A stretch of DNA of 64,000 nucleotides from Phytophthora sp. 'mugwort' (Eukaryota; Oomycota; Peronosporomycetes; Peronosporales; Peronosporaceae): the NCBI GenBank assembly GCA_033558025.1, contig JAUCEF010000017.1, positions 1,612,001-1,676,000 of the forward strand, in the 5' to 3' direction. Made by a program: the position numbers and the translations under genes. How positions within the stretch are numbered: position 1 is the first letter of the stretch; each line of letters starts with the position of its first letter. Under the pieces are notes generated by a model, which worked only from the letters and a program-made list of their open reading frames with translations, made no database searches and was not told where the DNA came from. This document shows positions 44,001 to 55,100 of this stretch, in pieces.

Positions 44001-45990
44001 CCAGCAAGTGCTGGTAGGACCAGAAAATATCCCGCGGCCGACGGCTCTCCTCCTCTGGGTTCACTTCAGGATCTCCCACTTGCAGATCCTCAATTCCCTC
44101 CTCGACCGTGGTGGGTGCCACCTCCGGCAGCACAGCCAGCTCGCCTTGAACTTCTTCGGCGTACTACATGCCTCCGCAGTGGTAGCAGACCTCGGGATCC
44201 TCGACTGGATCGTCCTTCGAGTCGTCATGTACCTTGGTGCCAACGTCCAGATACGTCCTTGCCGCTTCCGTCGGGCGATCCTCCGCGTGGTCCTTGACTT
44301 GGGACTCGGGATTGTTCGCGAGATCCTCGATCGGAAACCGTGGGGATTGATCCACGTCTCCGACGGGCGCCCCACCTCCAGAGGTCACCTGACTCCAGCA
44401 TGTCGATCAACGGCGATTGATCAGCCCTCAAGCTTCCGTCGGCCTCGTGAACGGCACCGCCCGCTTCGTCTTTCCCCGGTTCAGCTTCCCCATCAGGCCC
44501 GGCGCGCAACTGCCCTTGGGGTCTTCGCTAGGCGAGGCGCCCTTCGCGCGGCCATCGTGGCGAGCACTGTGGCCGTCGGGCGTTCCTGACGATATGAAAT
44601 CGTGGCTCGTCCTTGTACATGGCCTGGTGGCTGGTCGCCTGATGCCACACCTTTCTCACCGAAACATCAGCGACACGCGTCGCGACAGTAACGTCAGTCG
44701 GCGGGCCGTTCTGGGGATCCCATCCTCGGGCGGGGTCGTTCGAGGTCTCATTTTGACCGCCGTCGTTGGGCGCGCCGCCGGGGTTTCTTGGTCCTCCGTC
44801 AGATATCGCGACCTTCGCGCCAATTATCTGTCCCGCATCGCATGTCAGCGGTACCGGACGCACGAGACAGGGCATGATTACGCTCATGTCTCAACTCAGG
44901 CGTCGCACGTTCCGTCTCTGACCGGCATTCAAAGGGCGGGTCGCCGCCACCCTGTGCGCTTCTTGGCGCTCGTCTTCACTTCCTGCGAATTCAGGGGCCT
45001 TCGGTCGCGGTAGGAGCCTGGTCGGTATGTCGTACTCCACTCGGCCAACTGCGGGCTCCAGATCTGGCGTTGACGGCGCCGCTGCTGCGGCGGATGCCGC
45101 ATCCATAGTAGCTTCCCACGTCAGGGTTTGCCACTCGGCATAGCGCCGAGATCATACAGAAACGAAGCCCGGTTGGTAAGGAATATGATCCTCGGCCAGC
45201 CGTAGTCCGAGTTGCACGTCCCTGTTCAAGATCAGCATGGTGTCGCCCAGGTTCGTGAGATGCAAGTAACGGATCCTGACTGGCCTTTAACCAAGTGGGC
45301 ACCCAGAGCTCACCGCGGGCTAACCACAGCTTTTCATTGTCAGACAAACAGATCCGCAGCGGGAACTCCATGGACTCGGCGACTCCCACCGCCAGATGCT
45401 CGCCCATGAACACCGGGCGGGCTCCGGTCGTTAAGATCTGGCGGCGCCCCTGCAACATGAGTCGCACCTCGTCCGGCGGGCACATGGATCCGTCGCCTAG
45501 ATCCAGCCGGATCCCAGCCGGGACCATGAAGTCCATGCCAAGGATAGCTTGGTAGTCCGGCGGCAGATCGTCTCCAACTCAGATATCGTAGAAGTACACC
45601 AAGGATCCCGCCAAGGTAAGCTTGATCCGTGTGCGTTCCTTCCGCGACATACAGCTTTTCACCAATTCCGAGGCATTCTTGACTCTGACTTGTATCGATA
45701 TGGCATCCTACCTTATGAGCAAAGGTGGAGTCGATGAGTCAAAAAGCGCCACAGCCTTGACGTCGTTGGTTTTGCTGTTCGCTTTCGCCTGCTTAAAGTG
45801 CTTGCCGGGGGCATGGTACTTCCAGTACCCACGTGATTTGTCTGCCGCAGATCCAAAGTCATCGTGACCTCGGACCGTTGGTAGCCGCCAACAGGTCGAA
45901 GACTTGCAACCATAGCTGTACGTTTCCTATAAAGTTCGTATGTATTACGAAATAGATCAGCTCGCGATCCGCTAACTTGATCCTTCGGCT
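44000..45990 (-). pseudogene. Gypsy protease/linker region
   Basis: A retropepsin-linked segment, frame-disrupted. MDFMVPAGIRLDLGDGSMCP (45475-45535) is a conserved piece downstream of the protease in oomycete gypsy polyproteins, followed by VFMGEHLAVGV and DNEKLWLARGELWVP. Pro/Asp-rich linker frames continue to about 44000. No clean DTG/DSG active site could be placed. Confidence 0.45.
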
Positions 45991-46062
45991 TCTTCTCCCC
46001 AAATGCATAGATGAATGAGATAGAACGCTCGTCTCGTACCGGGTTCAAACCCGGCGAGGGTC

Positions 46063-47881
46063 CTAGTTTAACATATTCTTAGCAGCTTCAGGTAGGAGTC
46101 CCGGATGTTTGCTGGGGTCGAACCACTGACGGATGAGGTTGTAAAGCTCTTCCATCTGGCACTTGCCGTGATCGTGGAGTTCACCACAGCCATGACACAT
46201 GAAGAAGCACCGATCTGACGGATGTCCTCTCTTACCGCACTTCTGACAGATCAGACGCTTCCAACACCCAAGATCCGAGCGCTTACAAACCTCAGTATGA
46301 GCAGCGCATCTGGCCATCTCTGCCGAAACTCGGGCGGTATCCTGCTGTCGAGGATCCTCTGGCGCATCGTTCGAGCGCCCAGGATCCGGTGCGCATGGCG
46401 GATCCACTGCTGCAGCCGCCTGAGACTGGTCACTCGCTGCCGCAACGTACGCTCGGCGCAGTTCGCTTTCGAATCCTGACTCCACCGAGGCCTATCCGAA
46501 CTCTGATCCGGCGTCAGGGATCTTGATAGAGCGTAGAGCACGGGCTGGCGCCGTTGGCGGCGCAGGACTCGGCTTGGATCAGTACTTGCCGGATCCGGTC
46601 GACTTCTTCTGGCGCGACTTCGCGCGCTCGCACACACGCAGCACGTCCTCCAGCAGATCCACGTCAGCCAAGCGCAGCAGTGTGAGCTAATCCGCAAGAT
46701 CCTGGTCTCCCAGAGTCTCGATGAAGTGTTCCACGTGCTCGCGACGGGCCTTCGCGTCGCCATCCTTGTTCTTCAGCATCGCGCGCATGCCTGCAACGTT
46801 GAGGCGATGCAGATACTCCAGCGGCGCCTCCTTTGTGCGCGTGGTAGTATTGCCATGCTACCGATATTCCCTATCCGCAGTACTGCGTCTGGAAGCTCCT
46901 GAGCAAGTCACTTCACTTCGACCGCGTGAATCGGCTCAGTTGCCTGTACCAGTTCCTCGCGGGTCCGGTAAGCAGATCCGCGAATGTAAGGCATTTCTCT
47001 TCTTCTGTACCTTGATCCCTCGTGAATGCAGACGTGACTGCATCATCGCGGCACCGGCTGACCCAAGCGACATCCGTCGCGGCTCCGATGAACTGCTGGA
47101 CCCGACACTTCTGACGTAGCCGATGCGTATTGCGATGATCCGGTGAAGTATTCCGGCGATCTGGTGTACGCCGCCTCGGTCTCAGGCGACGAGACGTATC
47201 CAGCATTGGCCTCGATTGCCGAGCTGTGCTCGGTCTTGGTCTCGGGTGCTGTAGCCGCCGGTCCCTCGCTTACGAGGGGCTTCAGCAAGTTAACGAGCGA
47301 CGCGGCCAAGATCCGGATCGTGTTGGCGTCCAACTGGAACAGCTCGTCAGCGTCGAACGCTCCTGCCGTAAGGCCGGCATCTTCCAGCATCCTCAGCAGA
47401 TCCATCGCGGGCTCCAGGTTGTCGTGGTTGACGACGGGGGCGACACATGTCCGGTGAGGGATCCGAGCTGCTTCAGCTGCCTGATCCGCACCACTGGGTC
47501 CATGCGCAGGAAGTCGTTCAGCTCCGCAAGCACGTACGTCGACTCCAGCTTAGATCGTGACCAGGTCGACTTCAATACAGCACGATCTTTGCTATCCGAG
47601 CCTGGTGCCTTGAGTTTCTTTTGTGCGGCCTTCGTCGTCTTCTTAAACGTGGCACCTGAGGCCGCTGGGGTAGTAGTGGATGAAGGATCGTTCGCTCCCG
47701 CGAACGATCCTTCATCCGGCAAGTCCTGACTCGCATCAAGACCTGCGGGGGGGTCCCCGATAGGACCTGGGCAGGAAGAGATGTTTCTCTTCCTGATCCG
47801 TCGCCAGACCATCCTCTGTTCCGTCGGCAGAGCTCCTCCAAGGCTCCGCCGATCCGTGGATCTCTCTTTCAGCGACGCCAT
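46063..47881 (-). pseudogene. Gypsy gag region with zinc knuckle
   Basis: Reading down from ATG 47881, a Ser/Thr/Lys-rich start is followed by MDLLRMLEDAGLTAGAFDAD near 47370-47405. A capsid-like block EEKCLTFADLLTGPARNWYRQL (46925-46990) is typical of Ty3/gypsy Gag. Further down, ICQKCGKRGHPSDRC with a later CHGC (46190-46260) is a CCHC-type nucleic-acid-binding knuckle. The frame ends at 46063. Several frame changes occur, so no intact protein is encoded. Confidence 0.65.
47678..47717. repeat. Perfect 18-bp inverted repeat inside gag
   Basis: Bases 47678-47695 are the exact reverse complement of 47700-47717, separated by four bases (tccc). On the minus strand it would form a strong RNA hairpin just inside the gag reading frame. 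Confidence 0.85.
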
Positions 47882-47930
47882 CGCGATCCAGTCTCCGTCG
47901 GCGCTTCATCTCTCGATCCATTGCTCACTT

Positions 47931-48772
47931 GCGCTTCATCTTGAGACTCACGGTGAAATCCCGCGTCGCCAAGAGATCCGGGCACGCGCACCATTGTGGT
48001 GGAGTAAATCCACTGAATTTCAGTAGGATCCCAACTCACACGCACTGCGTTCAGACACTGACTAACGGAGGGAGTACTCCGACGGCCGTATTGTTGCTGA
48101 GTGGTTCACCTTGTGTACACGTCGGCTGGCTGGTGCTGCTCTATCGTTGACACAAGCTGCGCACTTGGTGGGCCTTGGACGTCCTTGTGGGGAATTGGGA
48201 GGGGGTGGATCTGCGCGAGTATTCCTGCGCACAAGATCCGGTGTCGGTTTGGTCTTGACCTCTTGCGTAGACCTTGTGGATCCGTAATAGAAATACGGGA
48301 TCCAGAGTTGTTCCTTGTTGAGGGTGTCCTTGCTCCTTATCGGAGTTGTCCTTGTTCCTTTACGATGCTTGCCACCTCCAATAGCGGGATCTTGAGGGGG
48401 GTTGAGAAACCGAAGGGCGTGTGTGACCTGACCAAGCTATCCAGGGGTCGCCACGTGTGCAGGAAGATCGACAAAGTTAGACTTGATCTATGTATGGGGC
48501 CAATAGAAATCCCCTATACAATAGTCAAGGCTGTCTTCCAGTGCAAATTCGGTTCTGATTTATACCTTAGTCTATCTACCTTCGGATCCCATCCCGAAAC
48601 CTATCCTATAGACTACTTTTAACCCAGGGTCTCATCTCGACCCTCTCCTGGCTAACCATCTCCACACTACCTCGATTTAGCTACGGATCTTCTACCCGGT
48701 GTGCCCTAAACTGATCGTATTTAGTCCTTAGGATCTTACCCCACGGGACGGATCCATTACCTTGACGCTGTT
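47931..48772. other. Probable gypsy leader or LTR remnant
   Basis: Non-coding stretch upstream of gag (which reads leftward). Its position fits the 5' LTR and leader of the gypsy element, but no second copy exists in the window to confirm it. A 173-codon plus-strand frame at 48101-48622 shows no domain. Confidence 0.35.
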
Positions 48773-49330
48773 ATGGCTGCCGATGGCGACGTGGATCCTC
48801 CAGCTGCCGGTCAGCTTCCATCTTATCCGGATCTGCAATACTACACTAGAGGATGCTTACATGCGCTGAAGATGCGGTATCCAACATCTAGCAAGGCGGA
48901 TGAGCAAATGAGCGATGAAAGGCCATCGAAGCGACGAATAGGCGCGAGTACGAACCTTGTCGATGCTTGGTTTAGTTGGTTGCTAATGGAGTCAGAATCC
49001 ATGTCGCATTTAGACAGGAATATGAAGTCGGCCGTTAACTGTTCAGCATTGGGTACGCGCTTGGACCTGCGGGGTGGGGGGACAGCATTCGGGGACAGGG
49101 TCCTTGCGGTTGGCAATGGGACGGCAGCCTATGTGCACACGTTCTTAGCTGATCGAGCTAGCCGAGAGCGCTCTACGAGAACGTTCTGAAAGCTATGCGC
49201 TCTTTGCACCGCACCGGGGTGCTAAACGTTCTGATGGCTAAGTACGACAGCGAACCGAGCTCGGGTGATGCTAGACCCTTCGCCGCCGACGTCTTTTCGA
49301 GCGCTCAAGCCAGTTGCTCCGCCGACAAGC
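48773..49330 (+). pseudogene. Unrecognised ORF family, frameshifted
   Basis: A plus-strand ORF begins MAADGDVDPPAAGQLPSY and carries a basic patch (PSKRRIGAS) and FGDRVLAVGNGTAAYVHTFL. It shifts frame near 49160, after which ENVLKAMRSLHRTGVLNVLM continues coherently to about 49330. The conserved-looking helix after the shift argues for a once functional protein of about 180 residues. I do not recognise its domain. Its placement beside retroelements suggests a repeated, mobile-associated family. Confidence 0.4.
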
Positions 49331-49543
49331 ACCACGCTCTAGCGTAGGAGTCATGCAACCGAAGACTGACGTCATTGAATGAACGACAACTTTACACAAA
49401 ATGGACTCTGCTTAGTTGGCTTTATAGCGTATGTCATGAACGGAGCGGTCTGATGCCGGTCGCGAGCGTATATCCTTTTTCCTATGAATCATACTGAAGA
49501 AGACATCAGCCTTGGCGTCACCATTCATGTATGTACGTATCTT

Positions 49544-50201
49544 TCAAATTTTCCATGAGCTCACCCCGCTTTTTCGCCTCCAAGAATTCCACTCTATGAC
49601 TCTGGCAACTTTAATTATGTCCCACATGTAGTTCAAGCTCCCTTCTATCGCTGCAGTCGCGTCCACCGGCGCGTCGTGTCGCAACGGTGCATGGGCTTCG
49701 AGTTTGAAGACCACGCTATTCACAAGCTGCGATCCACCATGCTGCTGCTGAGACAAGGGATACTTTGGGTGTTGGCGGTCGAAGTGATGATTGAAGATAT
49801 TGCCAAGCATTCCAGCTGCTCCCGCGTGCGGTACGCGGATATCGAGCGTTTCTTCGCGACTGTAGTCGGCGACGACGTAGACGAAGCTGTGTGGGTTGTC
49901 CAGGGCGTCACGTCGGAGCCACTCGGGCATGTGTGCAAGATCCTCACGCGTATCCGGCGCAAAGCGAACCAGACGTGTGCTGGTCTCCGACCGTCGAGTC
50001 TCGTGGGAACCTATCGACCAACTTGATCGCTGCGTTCAACCGCGAGCATAGAGCCTTTACACGCGACACTACATCGAACATTAAGCACGCGAAGCACAGG
50101 AAGTCACCACGTCGATGAAAGGGTTCTCGGTTAAGCTTAGCACTGAGCACAAAGCTAACCTCCTGCGGAGCAACAATGTTAAACCTCCGTGCTTTCGGCA
50201 A
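49544..50201 (-). pseudogene. Unrecognised two-frame ORF
   Basis: The upper part (from 50201, GDFLCFACLMFDVVSRVKAL) and the lower part (to a stop at 49544, with HSFVYVVADYSREETLDIRV and QLVNSVVFKLEAHAP) are each open for 85-130 codons and appear joined across a frameshift near 49960. No domain is recognised. It may be a decayed mobile-element or host gene. Confidence 0.3.
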
Positions 50202-50245
50202 TGGCCTGTCAGCAAACGCTGGAGTGGTTAGAACAAGATATTCAC

Positions 50246-50310
50246 CTCCAGAATCGAACTGACACTTCCGGGGACCTAAGATCCAGGTTCATCCGTTGAG
50301 CTACGTGGGC
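50246..50310 (-). pseudogene. Degenerate tRNA-like sequence (tRNA pseudogene or SINE head)
   Basis: Read from 50310 downward it begins gcccacgtagctcaacggat, a good tRNA 5' end with A-box (tagctcaacgg). It later has a T-arm/B-box gttcgattc near 50250-50260. The D-stem has one mismatch, the anticodon stem is poorly paired and the acceptor 3' strand does not match the 5' strand. No anticodon can be assigned. It is therefore a relic or the tRNA-derived promoter of a SINE. Confidence 0.55.
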
Positions 50311-50334
50311 AGTACAGAGGGGAGGAAGCCTAAA

Positions 50335-50413
50335 GGAAATTTCAAACTCACTTAAGTAGAGGGAGACGGAAGCCCCTCCCGTCTCCCTCTACTTAAGTGA
50401 GTTTGAAATTTCC
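50335..50413. repeat. Perfect 35-bp inverted repeat with 9-base loop
   Basis: Bases 50335-50369 and 50379-50413 are exact reverse complements separated by aagcccctc. The arms would form a 35-bp hairpin in RNA or a cruciform in DNA. No coding sequence overlaps. Confidence 0.95.
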
Positions 50414-50497
50414 GTTGACTTAACCTCCAGCTCGAAAAATTGAAGACTGAGCGTTTGAGAGGCAGGGCGTGGGGGTACTAGTGCAAAATAAAAGAAA

Positions 50498-50522
50498 ACA
50501 GAGCTGTATAAAGCAGCTCTGT
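50498..50522. repeat. Short hairpin with A-rich and T-rich flanks
   Basis: The arms acagagctg (50498-50506) and cagctctgt (50514-50522) pair around a 7-base loop. With one bulge the pairing extends into the flanking A-rich and T-rich runs. It resembles an end structure but its role is unknown. Confidence 0.5.
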
Positions 50523-51040
50523 CTTTCTTTTATTTATTTATGAGTGTTTTGAGCCACTACAGTCGTTGATTCTCTCCCACCTATCTATAGATGATTCGAA
50601 TAGTACGCCCAATCCAACCAGTCGCGGCCTTGTTTCGCATTAGCTTGGTGGAGAGTACCCGCGTCCCTCCTCTTTCCCGCTGTTTTTTTCTTTTTCCTGC
50701 TCTCTGTCTACAGGACGTTTCACGTGATTTCCTTGCCCAGGAGAAGCCGAGCAAATGAAAGGGATGCAAAAATGGATGAAGGGGTTAGGCCAAGCTTGAC
50801 AATCTGGTATCCGACTCTTTGAAATTAGTACCTTCCTTTATGTATAAGTACGTGTCTGAACTGTTGTCAGAATCGATTTTGGTGTCGGGTTTTCATGGTA
50901 TAGACTGAGGCAGTCGTGGTGGTCTTCCAGTTTTTTTGGCACGTGTTACTGAGCCTAGAAGGAAACAGGTGAGGCAAACCAATTGACCTCACCTAAACAC
51001 CGATTGACAATGATTGTTTTGCCCGATCGGAAGATATATC
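50523..51040. other. No gene seen
   Basis: A minus-strand 62-codon frame at 50581-50769 is very basic and featureless. This is the left flank of the next retrotransposon. Confidence 0.4.
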
Positions 51041-51234
51041 TGAAAGCGTGTGAGTTTTGGGGGAGGGCGGCTAGAACCAGAGTGAGCCGTCCCCCGCAGT
51101 TTCGGGCGGATGTCGGCCGCGTGGCATCCTCAACCGCCGTACGTCTGCTTTATATTATTTTCACTATATTATACTAATTCTATGTTGTTCTAGATCCACA
51201 TCCGAATGGCTACCTCATATCCAATCCGCATACA
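51041..51234 (-). repeat. 3' LTR of the chromodomain gypsy element
   Basis: Direct repeat partner of 56370-56562, with the same orientation and TG...CA ends. Confidence 0.85.
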
Positions 51235-51429
51235 CTCACCCTTGCGCTGGCAAATCGCGTCCCTTCCGCCAGTCAGCCTTCCTGAAAGAAATCGCTCTGA
51301 GTTGTGTCGTTTCTGCCTTGATTCGTTCGAACCTCTTGCCTCTCGCGGTCTTGCGGTGGCCAGATTCCTGGGGGCTTGGATAAGTCTTGTGTTGTTAATG
51401 GTGCTTTCCCTGTGTTGCCTCTCGGTGGG

Positions 51430-52080
51430 ATGGCTTCGCCTCGTCGCTCAGCTGCTGAGGATCCTGTGCCTTCTCAGCCGTCGAACCTGCCTTCTGCGTC
51501 GTTCCCTGCGCCCCGCGCGCATACAGATCCAATTGTAGTCTCGTCTAGCCCTTCAAAGTCGGACGACTGTACCTGCAGCTCGCTTGGGAGCCCTGTAGTC
51601 CCTGCGAAGTCGCTCGGGGAGTTGATCTTTCAGATCCCCGAAGGGACTTCAGACGTAGAATCAGATTCAGAATCAGGTGCAGTAGCCGAGATGGCTACAC
51701 CCGCGGTTGGCATAGACGACAGTGATGACGAGGATGTTCCAGCTCGTCCGCAATGTACTCGTTTGCGTCGTGGCGATGAGACCGGAAGATGCTTGATGCT
51801 GGTGCCTACATCGTGAGCGCTGGCGAAGATGGAATTGGGCACTGTTTCGTCATGACCTCACATGGTCCTGGCAAACGACCCATCTCGCTCGATGACGACG
51901 ACATCAAGAAGGATCCGCCGTGGTTGTCATGCCTCTCCGATATCAGGCATGGATCAAGCACGTGAAGTGGATCTGCCGCGTCGAGCTGCGTTGGGGTACC
52001 AGTGTAGCGCAAGTCGAAAACTCAGCGCAAGCGGGAGAAGCGTTTGAAGAAGCAGCAACAATAGTAGGTATTGTAAATCA
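51430..52080 (+). pseudogene. Antisense acidic ORF between chromodomain and 3' LTR
   Basis: On the strand opposite to gag-pol, a frame from ATG 51430 encodes a Ser/Pro-rich then acidic segment (TSDVESDSESG, DDSDDEDVPARPQ). In a shifted frame it continues as AGAYIVSAGEDGIGHCFVMT and PISLDDDDIKKDPPWLS, with a final Lys/Gln-rich helix. Its continuity across a single shift suggests a once real accessory protein of the element. The family is unknown to me. Confidence 0.45.
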
Positions 52081-52117
52081 GGAATACATGTGGCCTTTGA
52101 CCCCCCCCCAGTACTAT

Positions 52118-55100
52118 TCATCGTCTTCGTCGCTCCGTTCTCAGGATTGCCTCGAAGTCCGCAATGAGGTCTGGAATTTGCGTGAGGTTCTCCACTGGTT
52201 CCCAAGTTGGCTTTTCCTCTCCCACCCACTCCACAAGGAATTGCGTACGTCTTTTGTGACGACGATTTCTCAAAAGACGTTTGACAATCTGACCGACACT
52301 CCCGTCTACCAGAATCACGTCAACTGGTCGAGATAATCGAATTGACTCCTTGTACGGCTTTAATGATCCGGTGTTGAAGACGGGACGGAGCTTGTTTCCG
52401 ACCTGAATGTTGAGCTCGTAGGCATGGTTGTGCACCATCCGCGCGACTGTGTACGGACCAATCCACTTCGGTCCAAATTTCGTGGAATTTAGTAGCCCAG
52501 AGTGCTTTGGGTCGAGGTGCTTCGTGCTTAGGTACACTTGGTTCCCAACTTCGAAGACTTGATCATCACGGTTCCGGTCGTAAACATCGCGCAGTCGCTC
52601 TTGGGATTCAGCTAGCGCTTCGCTACAGCGTAGCAGAATCGCTGCTTGACGTTCGTGGAACTCGGCGCCGTGCCGACCCTTGGGTATCCGTACAAGTTGT
52701 TCCGCGTTGAGTTGAAGTGGGTTCAACGGAATGTAATCCAGATCCGATTGGAACGGCGCAAGTTTTGTGCTGGAGTTGACCGTCGAGTTAATGGCAAACT
52801 CGGCGTTGCCAAGTGAACATCCCAGTCATCCTGAAGCGGGCCAACGAAGCAGCGGAGATACTCCTCCAGCGTACGGTTCATTCGCTCCATTTGTCCATCA
52901 CCTTGCTCTCAGTGCACTACGGTCATGCTCAGCATCGTTCCGATGGACTTGAAGAGGTGCTGCCAGAAGTTGGACACAAACTTCCTATCGCGATCAGACA
53001 CGATGTTGGATGGCATGCCATGCAGCTTCCAGATATTGTCGATGAAGAGTCGAGCAACACCTTCAGCTTTCACCATCTTGGTCGTAGGTACGAAGTGGCA
53101 ACGCTTAGTCAACCGATCAACAATGCCCCAGATGGAATCAACGTCTCTCTTCGTTCGGGGTAGATTCGTGATGAAGTCCATGGAGATGGATCGCCATCGC
53201 TCATCCGGAATGCTCAGTGGTTCGAGCAGTCCTGGAGGTTTCGTCAACCGTGGCTTGTTTCTTCGACAAGGCTCACAGTCGGCGATGAATCGCTGGTGGA
53301 CTTGATCATCTTAGACCAGTACCAAAGACGTGCAAGTGTCAAGTACGTCCGTTCAGCACCGGGGTGACCGCCGTAGTTGGTGTCGTGGCACTCACTGATG
53401 ATCGTCTGCCGCAACTTCAGATCGTTGGGAACAACAATGCGAGGCACGTTATCGGCCGGTGTTTGATACCACAGCAATCCGACCGCTTCAGAATAACAGC
53501 GATACTTCTTGTGGTGTTGCTGTACGTGCTTCGGTTTTGATTTAGCTGTACGACGCTTGATCGCTGAGAAGATTGTTTGGATCTCACGGTTCTTCTTGTA
53601 CGTCTTCTTGATGCTGGAGATCAATTCGGAGTTGGTAGTCACTTTGCTGATCGCCAAGCTGAAAGAGGTATCGTCGAAACTTGTCACGCTCAAGTCATGG
53701 AAAAACTTCTTCACCGGTTGCAAGTCGGGCCTTCGACTCAGTGCATCCGCGATGCCGTTCTTTGCCTCAGGCAGATAAGAGAAGGTCGGCTGGTACTCCG
53801 CGAGGATGTCGTACCAGCGCGCTAGTCTTCGTTGGTCACCGTGTGCGTGAACAGGCCTTCAAGACTCTTGTGATCTGTTTCGACAATTTGAGGTTTGTAT
53901 AAGCAGTAGATCCTGAACGCAGCCAGAGCGTGAACGATTGCAAGAAGTTCCTGCTGCTGCGTTGGGTAGTTGAGCTCCGCTGACTTCATCTTCCTACTGG
54001 TGTACGCAATAGGACACTCAACACCATCGACAACCTGAAAGAGTACTCCACCCACAGCGAACTTGCTCGCATCCGTCCGGAGATGCATAAGCTGGTTGAA
54101 GTCTGGGAGGTGCAGTACCGGTGGGTTGCACAACCGCCGCTTCAACCCTTTTAAGTTCTTCAACTGCTTGTCGTTGAAGTGGATTATTGCGTTGCGCTTG
54201 TCCTGCTTCTTCATGAGAGCGAATATGGTCGCAGTTAGTGAAGCGTACTCCGGGCAGAGAGTAGAAACGTTGGACGTAGCCAGTCAAGCCAAGGAAGCTG
54301 TGAAGCCCGTCTTGCGTTCGAGGTACAGGCCAGTCCTTGATTGCCTGGACCTTATCGGGATCCAGCCGTACTCCATCTTGCCCAACAAAGTTCACATAAG
54401 CACGGGATCTCGCCAGCGGCAGAAGACACACTTGACAAACTTCACGTAAAGCTTGTTGTCGCGCAAGATGTCCAATGTCTTCCGCAACGTTTTGAGGTGC
54501 TCGTCAATGCCGTGGGACTTCGTGAAGATGTAGATGTCGTCGTATAAAGAGTTCGTGTTCTCCAAACTACGAAACAGCTTCGATGTCAAACGATGCATCG
54601 TCGCAGGTGCATTACAGACTCCCGTGAGTAGTACCAGGTACTCCAATAGTTCATTGGGTGCCTGGAACGCGGATAACTTGATGTCTTCTTCGCGCATGCG
54701 AACATAATAGTACGCGGACATCAGATACATCGTCGAAAACCAGTGTGGACCCGACATGGCGTCCAAGATGTCTTCCTTCCTTTTCATTGGAATACTCTTG
54801 CGCACAGTGTTCGAATTCAAGTATCGTAATCGTGAACAAGTCTCCATCCGACTGACTTGCGGACGCAGAACGTTGGCGCAGCATGTGGGCTGATGCTTGG
54901 ACGAATAAGCTTTTTATTCACCATGTCTTCAACCCAGCGCACGATTTCGCGCTGCTGTTCCGGTGATTGTCTCCACGGCTGCCGATACAGCACAAGATCA
55001 AATCTTTCACGTCGATCCGATCAATGCTCGATGTCGCGTTTCTCGGGCAAGCCTTCTGGAAGTTCCGGACGAAATACACTGTCCTACACCACGAGTAGCT

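Larger units (their letters stand above)
42370..47930 (-). mobile_element. Truncated and mosaic Ty3/gypsy retrotransposon
   Basis: A gypsy-type polyprotein runs on the minus strand in the order gag, protease, reverse transcriptase, with many frameshifts. It stops near 42370, within the start of RNase H, so RNase H proper, integrase and the 3' LTR are absent. No matching LTR pair could be found around it. Its last 500 bp seem to come from a different gypsy lineage (see the two reverse-transcriptase entries). Confidence 0.7.

Noticed and set aside
43534..45013. 351- and 198-codon plus-strand ORFs
   Set aside because: Antisense to the gypsy protease/reverse-transcriptase region, whose motifs read clearly on the minus strand.
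46030..46065. ccgggttcaaacccgg resembling a tRNA T-arm
   Set aside because: No A-box, anticodon stem or acceptor stem is present around it; it lies in the gypsy polyprotein region.
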